Source of the DNA: Coemansia sp. RSA 487
Taxonomy: Eukaryota > Kickxellomycota > Kickxellomycetes > Kickxellales > Kickxellaceae
DNA length: 64,000 nucleotides
Direction of reading: 5' to 3'
Assembly: GCA_027577595.1 (NCBI GenBank)
Contig: JANBRJ010000008.1
Coordinates: forward strand, 244,804 to 308,803
In this document: in pieces, positions 28,761 through 40,317 of the stretch
Layout of the letters: the number at the start of each line of letters is the position of its first letter
Numbering within the stretch: position 1 is the first letter of the stretch
Position numbers and translations under genes: made by a program
The notes under the pieces: model-generated
Told to the model about the DNA's origin: nothing
Databases searched by the model: none
What the model saw: only the letters and a program-made list of their open reading frames with translations

Positions 28761-30704
28761 GTTACAAATAAAAGTCTTGACGGAACTCAATTTCCTTGTC
28801 TTTATTTTTCATGAACAAACTGGCTTTTGTAGTCATACAATCACTACAGCAATTAAACTTGTGACTGTGACTCAGTATGCAAGTGCACTCTGTGCTATGG
28901 CTTATAATATGTTTATTTCAAAAATATCATCAAAAAAATCAAGATCTGGCTTACAGTGCTCAAAAGTTGGCGTCTTATAGAATATAGTAGGTATCAAATG
29001 TTCCTATGTTAGGCTAGGTATGAAAACAGTAGTCAGATATCAGTAGATCCAAGGAACTCTAATCACAGATTAAGTAAATTTACCGTATTATGTTTCCCAC
29101 AATCTTCCTTACTTGTATACTTGCAGAACTTTGGATTAAATGGTAATGAGTAATTGTAACATTTGGTATAAACATGATGTCTGGTTTTTAAACAGAAAAA
29201 TCCACATATTTCCTGGCTGGTCTTTAGATTCTTTAATCGATTGATCCTTTAATTAGGCTATCTAGGATGTTGGTATTCTGATGCTTGTTAATTGTGCTGT
29301 GGTTGTCTATCTGTTGGAAGATGGCGGGGAATTCCATCTCTTTTATATGTGCGAATTACACTACTATTGAGCATATTATTAGTTTTTAGTTCAGCATGGA
29401 ATGCATCGGCTCGCTTGATGCCACTTTTCAAAAAATAGTGATGTTGCTTCTTGAGTAATTAGAAATGGATGACAGTCACCAGATACTGCACATCTAAAAA
29501 ATTGCCTTATTTCATCATACAGAAATCATACACAACTTATCTGTCAGTGTACTGATAATATTTTTCTAATTAAATGTTTAGCCATTACCAATTGCCATTC
29601 TCTAGTACAAAGTGCGCATTTTTATTCCGAGAATTGTTGGGTTAATTGTTGGGTTGAGCGTTTCCAAGTGTGCTTACAAGCTCAATAGAACATGAATGCC
29701 TATAGCCAGAGTTTCCTAGCATTGGATACTGTGTTGAGCTTGGCATTTTCATGGAAGCAGGTAGGATGATTTCAACCTGGTACCCACGTGTTTGTAATTC
29801 CTTTTGTCCTTTTCGTAACAATTCTGATGCAACATCAGATGGGAGTAACATGTAATTAATGGCATGTTGGAAATAGAATTCAGAGCTCAATTTGAGGCTA
29901 ATTGTGTGATATCGTGTGATAATGACAACACTTGTCAAGCTGCAATAAGCTTACACACTCATCATAAACCTGGACTTGCATGATTCAGTTTCTACAGTTT
30001 TACAAGTATAAAACCCGCCTTTGATTTGAAAATACATGGAGGAACCTGGATTCTGTCAAGCAAAGTTTCTAAGTTTATTATAACACAATATATTTGCTGA
30101 AAAGACATTACCAAATTCAAGCACCCTATTTTCTTTGTGTGTTTGTGAACCTACCACATGTAATTAGATAATATGTGCATCCCCGATATCTCATGAGGTT
30201 TCTTGCTAGCGTAATCCAATTTTGCTAGATTGCAGTTTTCTAATGCTTTTATGAAGAATACTAGGTAAACTTTATTGAAGAACTTGGCTGTCTAAGTTGT
30301 TGCTACCACTCTTTGAGGATATTGGAGATTGGCTTTAGCCCTATACTGAATCATATTTTTTTTTTAAAAAATATTGCGCATTGTAATATCTCATGAAGTT
30401 TTGCTGTTATAACTGGATGCTGATATTCGGTATCAACCTAAGCATATTATAAGAATGACTATTTAGTGAATGGTTCTTTGTCTTCATTGGGCACGTTCTT
30501 AATGCGTTTGTGCTTATTGATTTGGAAAGTTGTCTGAAAGTCAAATTCAACCAGCGCTTGATTATCGACTCGATCAACATGATCAAGATCAATGAGCGTG
30601 GAAATAAAGAATGCCAGATGCAACCATGTTTCGTAAACATGCTCTTTTTTATTGTCTTTCGAACTCTTCGCATTTCAATTTAAACATCTATAATACATCT
30701 GCAG
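28761..30704. other. AT-rich gene-poor spacer with protein relics
   Basis: Presumed remains of the gag element's 5' LTR at its left end, then about 1.9 kb without an intact gene. Two minus-strand open stretches keep protein-like composition but no proper start: 29642-29938 (LLPSDVASELLRKGQKEL, then GYQVEIILPAS) and 30459-30674 (ETWLHLAFFISTLIDLDHVD). I do not recognise their families. The right end is the promoter of the epsilon-COP gene. Confidence 0.4.
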
Positions 30705-31595
30705 ATGAGCGAACTGGTTGACACGTTTTACACAGCGCGCAATCTGCTGTACTTGGGGGCGTTCCCGCAGGCGCTTAATAACCTGACAACGCTGACGCAC
30801 CTGGACAGCGACCAAGAGCTCGAAAAGCAAGGGCTCCAGTACCGCGCATACATTGGGCAAAAAAAGTACGCTCAGGTGCTAAATGAAATACCGGAAACAA
30901 CCACAACACCCCTGTTGCAAGCAATCCGGCAGCTAGCACTATCGAGCCAAGGGAAGAACCAAGAAAATGGAGTGGTTGAAAAGCTAGTCGCAAATCCCAG
31001 CAATCTAAGCAATCCGACGTTTGTTGTAGTGGCTGCACAAGTGCTTTCGGCTGAAGGGAAGCATGAGGACGCTTTGCGGATCCTGGCAACACACTCGCGG
31101 AACCTCGAGTGCGTTGCATTGACAGCTGCGATATTTGTGGACATTGGACGCGCGGATTTGGCGGCAAAGCTGATGGCGCGCGTACGCGCATGGTCCGAGG
31201 ACGCACCGCTGGCGCAGTTGGCCGAAGCATGGACCGCACTGCATGTAGGTGGGGCCAAGTATACGGATGCGTATTATATCTTTGACGAGCTTGCGCAAGC
31301 GTCGTCGGTGTCGACGGCCCGCTTAATCAACGCCCGTGCCGTGGCCAAGTTGCATTTGGCGCAATACGAGGAGGCCCAGGAGCTGCTGCAAGAGGCACTG
31401 CTGAAAGACCCGAATGATCCGGATACGCTGGCTAACTCGGTCGTTTGCGCAAGCTTCATGGGTGCTCCTGTGGAGACTAGGGAGAGGTACGTTACCCAGC
31501 TCAGAGAGGTCGACCCTGCGCACCCGTTTATTCGCGACCTGGATGCAAAGGGTGCCGAGTTTGACACGCTGGCTGCAAAGTACAACACGCTTTGA
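30705..31595 (+). CDS. SEC28: Coatomer subunit epsilon (COPI)
   Basis: Epsilon-COP stabilises alpha-COP in the COPI coat for Golgi-to-ER vesicles. The 296-residue all-helical TPR-like protein matches the family's full length. It opens with the typical LVDTFYTARNLLYLGAFPQALNN and contains YRAYIGQKKY, AEGKHEDALRIL and the conserved C-terminal TPR with LLQEALLKDPNDPDTLANSVV. The end HPFIRDLDAKGAEFD is also typical. It begins at an ATG about 30 bases after a TATAATA-like sequence. It is tail to tail with GCN2, about 140 bases apart. Confidence 0.95.
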   Translation: MSELVDTFYTARNLLYLGAFPQALNNLTTLTHLDSDQELEKQGLQYRAYIGQKKYAQVLNEIPETTTTPLLQAIRQLALSSQGKNQENGVVEKLVANPSNLSNPTFVVVAAQVLSAEGKHEDALRILATHSRNLECVALTAAIFVDIGRADLAAKLMARVRAWSEDAPLAQLAEAWTALHVGGAKYTDAYYIFDELAQASSVSTARLINARAVAKLHLAQYEEAQELLQEALLKDPNDPDTLANSVVCASFMGAPVETRERYVTQLREVDPAHPFIRDLDAKGAEFDTLAAKYNTL

Positions 31596-31737
31596 AGTAA
31601 ACGTTGGTTCCTCTCCCCCTTTTTTCTGTCTTCCTATAAACAATGGTTCTTTAGCAACAAAATCTAACGAGCTCTAGGTATTTTTTTTACAAATGTTCCT
31701 ATAGTGCCAAACAACTTCCAATAGCAATCATCTGTTC

Positions 31738-34700
31738 TCAAAGCTTGTAAGTAATCGCGTAATCGCCCTTGACAGAGTACAGCCACACGTACAAACAGCC
31801 CTCACGCTTGTGCCGCTCCATGGACGTCCGCAGCTCCACGACATAGGCACGCTGGTGGGCAGAGCACAGTTCCATGATGCGCTTGTACCCGGCGTCGGTC
31901 AGAATACTTGGCTCGCCACCGAGCCGCCGCAGCAGCTCAGGACCCAAATCAAGGACCAAGACAGGCGCACCTTTCACGTCGTTGATCACTCGACTAACGC
32001 TGCTCATTGCGCGGTCGGTGAGCATCATCTTTTGTTTATGCTTGGTGCGGCTCAGGTTCTTGGACGAGGAATGCGGGTTGACGATGGATAGCTCAAGACG
32101 GCCACTGGTATCATGGCTGCCAGTGTCGCCTAAAGTGTTACCGCTCGCTCCTCCCCCTCCTCCCCCCAAACCAATGCCAGCACTACCGCCGAGCCCGCTG
32201 CTGCTGTTTCCACCAACGCCGCCAGCGATGGAGCCTCCGCTGGTGTTTAGACCGGTGCTGCCGCCAGCAGGGTTTCCTCCCACGGCACGAGCCAAGCCAG
32301 AGGCAGCCGCAGCGCCGGCTTCCCGCAGCGCCTTTGAGACCAATGGAGCGCCAGCTGCACGCAGCCTACCGCCCGTAGCAGTTGCTTTGCTTTCATGCGC
32401 CAACAAATCCATCTTGACCTGTTCGCTAATGTCGGTGTGCAGCCAGTCGATCAGCCTGTCACGGGGAACCTCGCACTCGACACGGCGCAAAATGTTCTTG
32501 ACCTTGTAGATGTATCCCGATGGCTTGCGCTTCAGTGTGACGATCCAGTTCATCCCTTGGTCGGAGCAGATCTCCACGAGCCGTTCCATGGTCATCTCGG
32601 GATCGTCGTTGAACAGGAAATCGGTGCGCAGCCCGTTTGCCCACAGCTCGCGTGCCAGCGCTATCCGCTCCTTAAGCATGGGCCGTGTACCGAACGAAGC
32701 GACAACGACGTCGCATCTTTTGCGCGTCCAGAGTCCGAATGTTGGCGTGATGGAGTTCTCGGCGGCTTGGAGTACCTTTTGCTGGTACCGTGCCATCTCC
32801 TGGATCACTAGATCGAGGTGGATTTGCACGCCCACGCACACAACGTCCCGTGCGGTACCCAATGCCGCGCTACCGCTCGACAGGTTGGTGCCAATGCTGA
32901 CGGGTCCTTCCTCTGTGAGCGAAGGAAGCAAGCCAGCGGCGTGGCGGATGCTGGCTCTAGAATCGCCTTGGTCTCGTCCTCCTTTCCCTCCTTTTTCTCC
33001 CCCATCTTCTCCTTCTCCTCTTCTTCCTCCACCACCACCACCACCACCTCCTCCTTTTCCTCGATGGCCGGGCTTGGAGTACATCTGCTGCCATACATCG
33101 GTCGAATGAAGTGACCCTGTGCGTCGCGCAAACGAGATCGATGCCAGTCTATCGCTGTTGGCGCCCGCACCCACTTTGGACACAGCCACAGGCGAGGATT
33201 CGGCTGTCGCGCCACTATCACCACCAGCAGCTGAAGAGGTCGCCGGTCCCTGTACCGCAGCCGCCGTATGGCTTGTAGAGCCACCATTGACAGCAGCCTT
33301 GCCACGGGACTTGCGGTCGGCATTGCCTTCAGAGCCTTCGCCAGACGGCAAGTAGCTTCCAGCCAGATGGCGGAAGCGTCTGAGTAAGCCGTCATACCGT
33401 CCGCCGATAGCCAGCACCTGTGGAGGCTTCGCCTTCGACGACTCCGTCATGAACTGGAACGCATAGGCGCCCTCGTAGTACGCATAGTGGTGGTTGAACA
33501 GCGGCGCATACGTAATAGGCACGGCGACGCCGAAGTGGCGAGCCGTGGCCTCGACGTACCGCAGCTCGTTAAAGGCGCGGACCGCGTTGCTAACAAGCTC
33601 AGCACCGCGCGCAGCATTTGCGGTCCCTGCCATCCCGCACTCGCTGCCAATGCGCATCAGCACCTCACGCTGCACAGTGTTCAAGTCGCCGCGAATATCC
33701 ATGAACGGTTGCAGCCGATCCAGAGAGTGCGGATGCAGCTTGGCACCCGTCGTTAGACTCATGACCTGGATGCGCTGCCGAATGATCTGAGCCTTCTCGC
33801 GATACAGTCCGCTGAGACAGAAGCACACGTTGCGTACGAATTGCGCATCGCCCGCGGTGTTGTCAGACGGGCCTGCCGCTGGCTGCAGGATCCCGCAGTA
33901 TGCGAGCACAGCATCCACGATGCTCATGTGGTTTATCATCAGCACTATGGGCATGCGACGGAAGGCAGGCAGCTCGTCAAAGACCTCGCAGACGACAGAG
34001 ATGACTTCGGCAGCGGCAACAGTATGGGCGCTTTGGTTGGTAACGGCATCAAAGGAGGCGGCAATGTGGCTGACTGGCTGGCCGCCGGCGGCGTTGGCCA
34101 CAAAGTAGCGGTCGAAGCAGTAGCGCTTGATTTCGGTCATCCGGGTCCTTGCCACGTACCGCGCAAACGGCACGGTTTGGTCATAGGGCAGCTGCACGAC
34201 GTTGCCCTTGGGATCCAGGTAGTACGCGGGCTTCTGGTACGTGTCCAGCAGGTCCATGCGGGGCGTCAGTGCCGGCGTCGACAGCTCGACGGCCGCATGC
34301 GTGCGGAACACGCGTGTCATTGTTTCGCGGATGCGGTCCAGGAACACGGCATTGAGCTGCTCGGTGTATATGTCGTTGGACCGGTAGTCGAACGTCGCGT
34401 CGATGTGCTTGTCCGTCGAGTGCGCAAACAGCGAGTCCATCAGCTTGGTAAAGTACGGCTGCGATGGGTTGGCGATGGTCTTGATGGTCTCGCGAATATA
34501 CTCGTCCTCTTCCATTTTGGGCGGCAGCAGTCCGCTCTCAAGAAGCTCGGCGCTAGAGGGCCGCAGCCGCGGGTTGTGGCTCAGCAGCCGTTTGATGATC
34601 TGGTACTGCAGCTGCATCCGGTCCACGGCAAAGTCCTCGGGAAACACGATCTCCGGCTTGCGCAGGTTGTGCAGCACCGTGGCGCGCTCCATGCCGGTCT

Positions 34701-36359
34701 TGAGCGGGTAGCACATCTCGAAGAAGATGATGCCCAGCGAGTACATGTCGACCTTCTGGTTGTACCGAGTGGCTGCGCCGCTGCTGCTCTTGGCGGTGAC
34801 CTCGGGTGCAACGTACATGGACGTGCCGATGTCTGCGGTGAGCGCATCCTCGGCGCTGCTGCGGTCGATGCTGGCGATTCTGGAGGCGTTCGAGTCGATC
34901 GGCGCAAAGTTTGACGTGGCCAGCCCAAAGTCGCCGATCTTGACATCGCCGGCGCCGTCCAGGAAGGCGTTGACTGGCTTGAGGTCGCGGTGGATGACGC
35001 TGCGCTCGTGGATGTGGTGCAGGCCCTCGAGGATCTGGCCAAACAGCCGCCAGCAGCCCTTGTCGTCAAGCCCCTCCTTGATCATGTCGCTAAGCGTCTT
35101 GTTCTCGCAGTACTCCATCTGGATATACAGGATCTGGCTTCTCCGCGTAGGGCGTGCTGTATTTGGCTGTTTTCGTTTGGCGGCGGTGTGGGGCTTCTTG
35201 CGGTCCCGCCGGCGTTGCTGGTGCTGGTGCTGGTGCTGGTGCTGGTGCTGATGAGCTCCTTTTGCTGGCGGTGCTCGAAGCATATTGCGCTGCTGCAGTT
35301 GGTGCTCGCGCAAAAGTACATCGCCAGGCCCAGCGGAGCTGCTCTTGTTGTCCTCCTCATCCTCATCCTCCTCCTCCTCCTCTTCGGTGGCGCTTGCGGT
35401 GGTGAACTCGCGCACCGGGCCATAGGTCTTCAACATGACGGCCCGTGGCGGCCGGTCGCGCTTCCCGGACGCGTCATCCTCGCCGGCGCGCATGGTTCCA
35501 AAGCGAATGGCCGAAAACACGTTGGTTGTGCGGCCGCCCTTTCCGGGCGCGAGCATGTCGTTGTCGACAACACGCGGGTTCAGGGAGTCCAAGGCGCCGC
35601 TGTTGTTGTTTGTCTCATCGCTGAACAGCCGCTCTGATCCTGTAAGCCCCGCCGCACTGCTGCTGCCGCCGCCGCCGCCGCCGCCGCCGACGTTGCTGCT
35701 AGACTCGCTCCTGGATGGCGAGGCAAAGCATATTTGCAAGTCATCGCTGTCGTCGTATAGAATTTCAGATGCGCGCTCGGTAGCCGGGCCCACGCCTCCA
35801 TTGCTATCGTCTGCTGGCTCTTCGTTAGAGCCAGCGCTGCTGGTGCTGGTGCTGGTGCTGCTGGTGCTGCTGGTGCTGCTGGTGCTTCTGCTGCCTGTGC
35901 TTTGTTCTGTGGACCACGACGAGTGCGACAGCTCCATATCCAACGATAGCCCATCGGAGGAAGAAAACTCCTCACCATCATCGTCATCGCTCGTGGTTTC
36001 CTCCTCCTCCTCCTCCTCTTCGGGAATACCGACCATCCCTACAGCCGACCTGGTATCGTAGTCTTCGACCCACGTCGTGTAGTAGCGGACAATGTTCTGG
36101 TGGTGCAGGCGCGATAGCGTGGTTACCTCGCGGAAGATCTTCTTGCTGCCTTCGTCGTCCCGTGGATTCAGCTTGATCTTTTTGATTGCATAGAACCGCC
36201 CGTCGATGCGGTTGCGCGCCTTGACGACCGAGCCAAACCCGCCCTTCCCCAGGAACTCGACCTCCTCAAAGTCTGCACGGTACCGGGATGCCATTGGCCT
36301 CAGCACGCCATCGGCTGCGTCGTTGGCATCGTCAATGGCCGACGCCGCTCTGGTGGCCA

Positions 36360-36391
<32 letters not shown>

Positions 36392-38133
36392 GGACGCCGC
36401 TTAGTGTGGTTGCGAGTTTCCGCCGCCACCTGGGGATCCGGCACCGGCGGGACCTTACTGGTCTCCGTTATGCGAGCCACCGACCGCTGCAGCTCAAATG
36501 TAAGCCCGCGGGACGCGCTGTCCAGCGCTTGGCGGTGGACCGAGGGCTCGCCATCGAGCACGCGGTTGAAAAAGGCATCGTTGAGGATCTCCATCGCCGT
36601 GGGGCGCTTCTGGTGGTCCGGCTCCAGCATCCGTGCAAGCACAGCAAACAGCGCAGGGCTCATCGCGTCGCGGCTGCTCTCCAGGATCTTTGGCTCGTCG
36701 CCAATCGCCACTCCGTGCATTGCGTCCAGCCCAAGCACCATCTGCAGCCCCGTGACGCCCACGCACCATATGTCGTTCTTGCGGCCCATCATGTCGGGCC
36801 TGTCGATGACCTCGGGCGCCACGCGGATGTCGTTGCCTACGCTGTCGCCGATGGTCTCGGACAGCGGCGTGATCCGGTGCAGCTCGATCATTTCCTCGCG
36901 GTAGCTTGTGTTGAACAGCTTTGCCACGAACCGGCGCTTCCCTTCCTTGGTCAGCAGCACGTTGCTGGGCATGATGCTGCGGTGGATAAACCCAGCAGCA
37001 TGCAGGCTGACCAGCGCTAAAAGAATGTGCCGCAGGTACGTGCGCGTCTGCGGCACCGCTATGGCACCGCACGACTCCAGCACATCCTCGAGCGTCGACC
37101 CGTCGTGCGCAGACAGCGTGTCGCTCAGAACCCATATCCGTATACCCGGGTTCTGGCTGCGCTCCTCGACAACCTCCATACGGCACCCATACACCGTAAC
37201 CATGTTCTGGTGCCGAATCTGCGCCAAATCAGCAACGCGCGCGCTGACTCGCTCGAGAGACCGGCGGCCCTGCTCCGTCAAGTAGTGCAGGTTGGTGACC
37301 ACAAAGCATTGCACCGTGAACTTGTCCGACAGGTGGATGCTGGCGCCCACAAGGTCCGTTGGATAGGCGTCGTACACGGAGCACAGGGGGTCGACTACCG
37401 TGGATTCCTCGAGCGCTACCGTGGTAAACAGACCGTTGCGCGTCATCACGTGCGGATCCAGGTATATGGTTGTGTCGAATTTGAGCAGCTGGATTCCTTC
37501 GGCCCACCTGCCAGCCACACTGTTGACGGCGTCGGCTATATCGCTCATATGCTGCTGCCTTTGCTGGTCGACCAGCACCTGCTGCTGCTTTCTTTCGAGC
37601 TCTTCAAAGATCCTGCGCTGTAGATCGGCCTGCTCCTCTGCATACTCTTCTTGCTGCTGGCGGTGGTAAGCAGCCTCGCGCTCCATCTGCGCCTCCCGCC
37701 CAGCCTTCTCGCGGTCGACCATCTGCTGGTAAAACGAGGGCCGTGCCGCTTGCGCCGCCGAATTGTTCTCTGTTATAAATTCGCTCACACATATGGCCAG
37801 CTCATATATCATTTCGTTACCCAAGAGCTCAGCGATCTTTTGCTTGATCACCTTCATTGCACCTTGCACTTGCGTGTCGCTTAGCCCCGTAGGATTTTCT
37901 AATGATATCTGCGGTGCTGTGCGCGGATACGTTTTTGGAAGCTTTACATGTAATCCGACTGAAACGCTGTTTTTGAGCTCGTCATCGGACGCACGGATCC
38001 GCACTGCAAACTCTGCTGTATTGGGCTTGACATTCCACACCGTTTTGGTCTCTATGTCCCTGTAGTCGTCCATGAATATCGCTTTGAGCGCGGACACCTC
38101 GTTTTGTTGGATTTCTTTGGTCTCTTCGTCCAT
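31738..38133 (-). CDS. GCN2: eIF2-alpha kinase GCN2, enlarged
   Basis: Sensor kinase of general amino acid control: uncharged tRNA and stalled ribosomes activate it to phosphorylate eIF2-alpha. Domain order is complete in 2131 residues: RWD (about 10-125, binds Gcn1), a charged coiled segment (130-190), a pseudokinase (about 250-540, HRS instead of HRD), and the kinase (about 625-1170, FLGKGGFGSV, HRDLKP near 1048, DFG near 1069, YVAPEV). Then come a HisRS-like domain (from about 1300) and the C-terminal dimerisation/ribosome-binding segment. It is some 470 residues longer than yeast Gcn2 because of low-complexity inserts: about 300 residues between kinase strands 4 and 5 (acidic, Ser/Thr repeats, His-Gln repeats) and two Gly-rich inserts in and after the HisRS-like part. 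Single exon, starting at the ATG at 38133. Confidence 0.96.
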
Positions 38134-38459
38134 GATATGTGCATTTAAATAAAGTAGCTGAAAAAGAAGTGCTTGGACTTGAAGCTGTCACATTAAACAA
38201 TGCCCTCAAAAAGAAGATAGTGAGAGTGAGAGTGAGAGTGAGGGAGAGAAAGGGGAGAGCTTGGTTTTCCTTTTGCTTAATACGTAAAAGTATGACACAT
38301 TTATGAAAACAATTGGAAAAAAAAAAAAATTACAAAAGCAAAAGTGCTGGCTAAAAAAAAAAGCATGAAAAGAAAATAAAGCTGCTTGATGAATGGAGGG
38401 GAGGGGAGATGGAAAAGATGACTGACTCACAACATCATGTGGACTATCGATAAGGCACA
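38134..38459 (-). promoter_or_regulatory. GCN2 5' region with GAGAGT repeat
   Basis: Spacer between GCN2 and the upstream secreted-protein gene (both minus strand). It holds a short GAGAGT tandem repeat at 38220-38243 and A-tracts near 38320-38360. No coding frame is visible. Confidence 0.45.
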
Positions 38460-39167
38460 TCAAAACTTTATGCCTTCTTTGACAGTATCCCAGACAGCTA
38501 CGCGCTCGTCCATATCAGCGTCCCCCACATACAGGATTTCTTTATTAAATTCAATAAAGGTACTATTGTCGCCATCCTTCAATGTTTCGTCGATGTAATA
38601 CGATCCAGATTGGTTCACCAGGAACCAGAACCCAGCAGCAAACGCATCGTCATTGTTGGTGACCAAGTCAAGAACATTGGTTTTCTGGGCATCTGTTGCC
38701 ACAGAAGCATTGGCTGCATTGTCTCCTATGGCTATACCGTATTTGCACGGATACAGGGACTTTGCGTATTTGCTGACGAAGTCCCAGCTCATCATGGTAC
38801 GTGTTCCTTGCCCAGGCTTGCCGGGTTCTGGGAAATGGTTTCGGTAGTATTTCCAGCTCGCTGTTTCGAATACCATCCACGAAAGAATAGCAATAATATC
38901 TGCGCGGCGGGTTATGTTGTATTTCGCTAGCGCTTTGTTTATAGACACAAGGGCCACAGTGTTGTCCACGCATTCCTCGGGCCACTTGTCTTCCGCTGGA
39001 AGCTTTTTGCAAGAGTCCGTAGAATTGGCACCTGGGACAGCTGCGTTTAGCATATCGAGCGTAATAAGACCATCAGTGGCCGCGGGTGCGGCCAATGCAA
39101 CATGGCATGTTAGCGACTGCACCAGAAATGCGGTACATAGAAATAGCTTGGCATTTGTAAACACCAT
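38460..39167 (-). CDS. Secreted hypothetical protein (possible lysozyme-like fold)
   Basis: A 235-residue protein with a signal peptide (about residues 1-26, ending ALAAPAA) and a predicted mature domain of about 205 residues. Landmarks are two Cys early (CKKLPAEDKWPEEC), a helix with ILSWMVFETASWKYY, the segment GKPGQGTRTMMSWDFV, one more Cys (YPCKYG) and GFWFLVNQSGSYY. The Glu in the FETASW helix followed by a PGQGTR loop recalls lysozyme/chitosanase-like folds, but I cannot confirm this. Several N-glycosylation sequons are present. It starts at the ATG at 39167. The function is unknown; secretion is the only firm prediction. Confidence 0.7.
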   Translation of the reverse strand: MVFTNAKLFLCTAFLVQSLTCHVALAAPAATDGLITLDMLNAAVPGANSTDSCKKLPAEDKWPEECVDNTVALVSINKALAKYNITRRADIIAILSWMVFETASWKYYRNHFPEPGKPGQGTRTMMSWDFVSKYAKSLYPCKYGIAIGDNAANASVATDAQKTNVLDLVTNNDDAFAAGFWFLVNQSGSYYIDETLKDGDNSTFIEFNKEILYVGDADMDERVAVWDTVKEGIKF

Positions 39168-39465
39168 TATTAGAAAGCTTGAGCCTGCAAGTATACTAAT
39201 GAAGAGGAATAAACAGAAAATTACATGAAATGTAGGAGAAGGATGTGTTAACGGAGCACTTGCTCTTTAATAGGAATCTATCTTTTCCCAAGCATTTCTA
39301 CGATGGGGGCGGGAAGGAAATAGGAAAAACAGAAAAAAAATCAGAAATATCCCTAAAAGGTAAAATGTAGAAAGTGACAAAACATTATAAAATAATTCCT
39401 ACTATCATTCTACGAAACTTTTCTGAATTGAAAAAAATGCCCACATGGTTATAACTAGACAAAAG

Positions 39466-40317
39466 TCATTCGGATTTGTGCTGTTTCTTTATGCTCTTGG
39501 GCTTGGATTTAAACAGTGTATAATACGTAGCCGTTAAGATCTGACGCAGCCAAATAAGATTCAGCGTTGTCAATGTCAAGCCCATCATAGAGATAAACAC
39601 AGCAAACGGATAGTACGCTTCGCCTGTGTTTCCATTATACGTCCTCCTAACCAACAACAGCGAATGGTATGCTTCGAAGCCGAACCGAACACCAATAAAA
39701 GAAAGGACAAAAATCAGAAAGTTTGCTCTGTACAGGGTCGTGTCGCTTTGCCCTGCCAATTTCAGCAAATGACGAATGTTCAGGAAAACAGAGCTAACTT
39801 CCGGAAGTATGTACACCAAAGCATAGAACTGCAAATGGCCCGATGTTAATATCAGTAGCGCGTACACGCCAAGCGCTGCATGCACCAAGTACATGGGTCC
39901 ATAGCTCTTGTAGTTTCGGATGCACAGAAGCATATCCCAAATATAATATCCTTGCGTAATCGATAGGTAAATCTCAAAGTCGCTGTCGCGACCTCGCATC
40001 TTGTCGCTGTTCATTGCCTGGTTGCTCAGATACGCGGCAATAAACCAAGTATCAAACGCACAATGTACTAGGCAAAGAACGCATACGGTCCAGCTGCGCT
40101 TGTCCTCGTCACTCAATCTTCCGTAGACACGTGGGAACGTCAGCTTCGACAGCACGGGAAGCGCTCTGTAGAAAAGGTGATGGATACCGAGCGACACGAG
40201 CATTATGTGCCAGTACGTTCCAACGCCAGTCATGTGCAAAGGGTCAAAAATCCGGTGCACCAGCGGGCTCAGCGCGTGCACCAGTTCGTTATATCCTGTC
40301 AGCAGAGCATCAATCAT
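39466..40317 (-). CDS. TLC-domain multi-span membrane protein
   Basis: A 283-residue protein with about six to seven hydrophobic segments. The core from YGRLSDEDKRSWTVCVLCLVH through SITQGYYIWDMLLCIRNY and LVHAALGVYALLI to LPEVSSVFLNIRHLL matches the TRAM/LAG1/CLN8 (TLC) domain of the TMEM56/TLCD type, with the conserved GYY-WD, H and E-S-F positions. The LAG1 ceramide-synthase His pair is absent, so a lipid-homeostasis rather than ceramide-synthase role is likely. The Lys-rich C-terminus (KSKPKSIKKQHKSE) could be an ER retention signal. It starts at the ATG at 40317. Confidence 0.82.
   Translation of the reverse strand: MIDALLTGYNELVHALSPLVHRIFDPLHMTGVGTYWHIMLVSLGIHHLFYRALPVLSKLTFPRVYGRLSDEDKRSWTVCVLCLVHCAFDTWFIAAYLSNQAMNSDKMRGRDSDFEIYLSITQGYYIWDMLLCIRNYKSYGPMYLVHAALGVYALLILTSGHLQFYALVYILPEVSSVFLNIRHLLKLAGQSDTTLYRANFLIFVLSFIGVRFGFEAYHSLLLVRRTYNGNTGEAYYPFAVFISMMGLTLTTLNLIWLRQILTATYYTLFKSKPKSIKKQHKSE

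Noticed and set aside
29120-29480. Gene or RNA in the AT-rich spacer
   Set aside because: No open frame of note, no tRNA A/B boxes, no hairpin-rich block I could defend.
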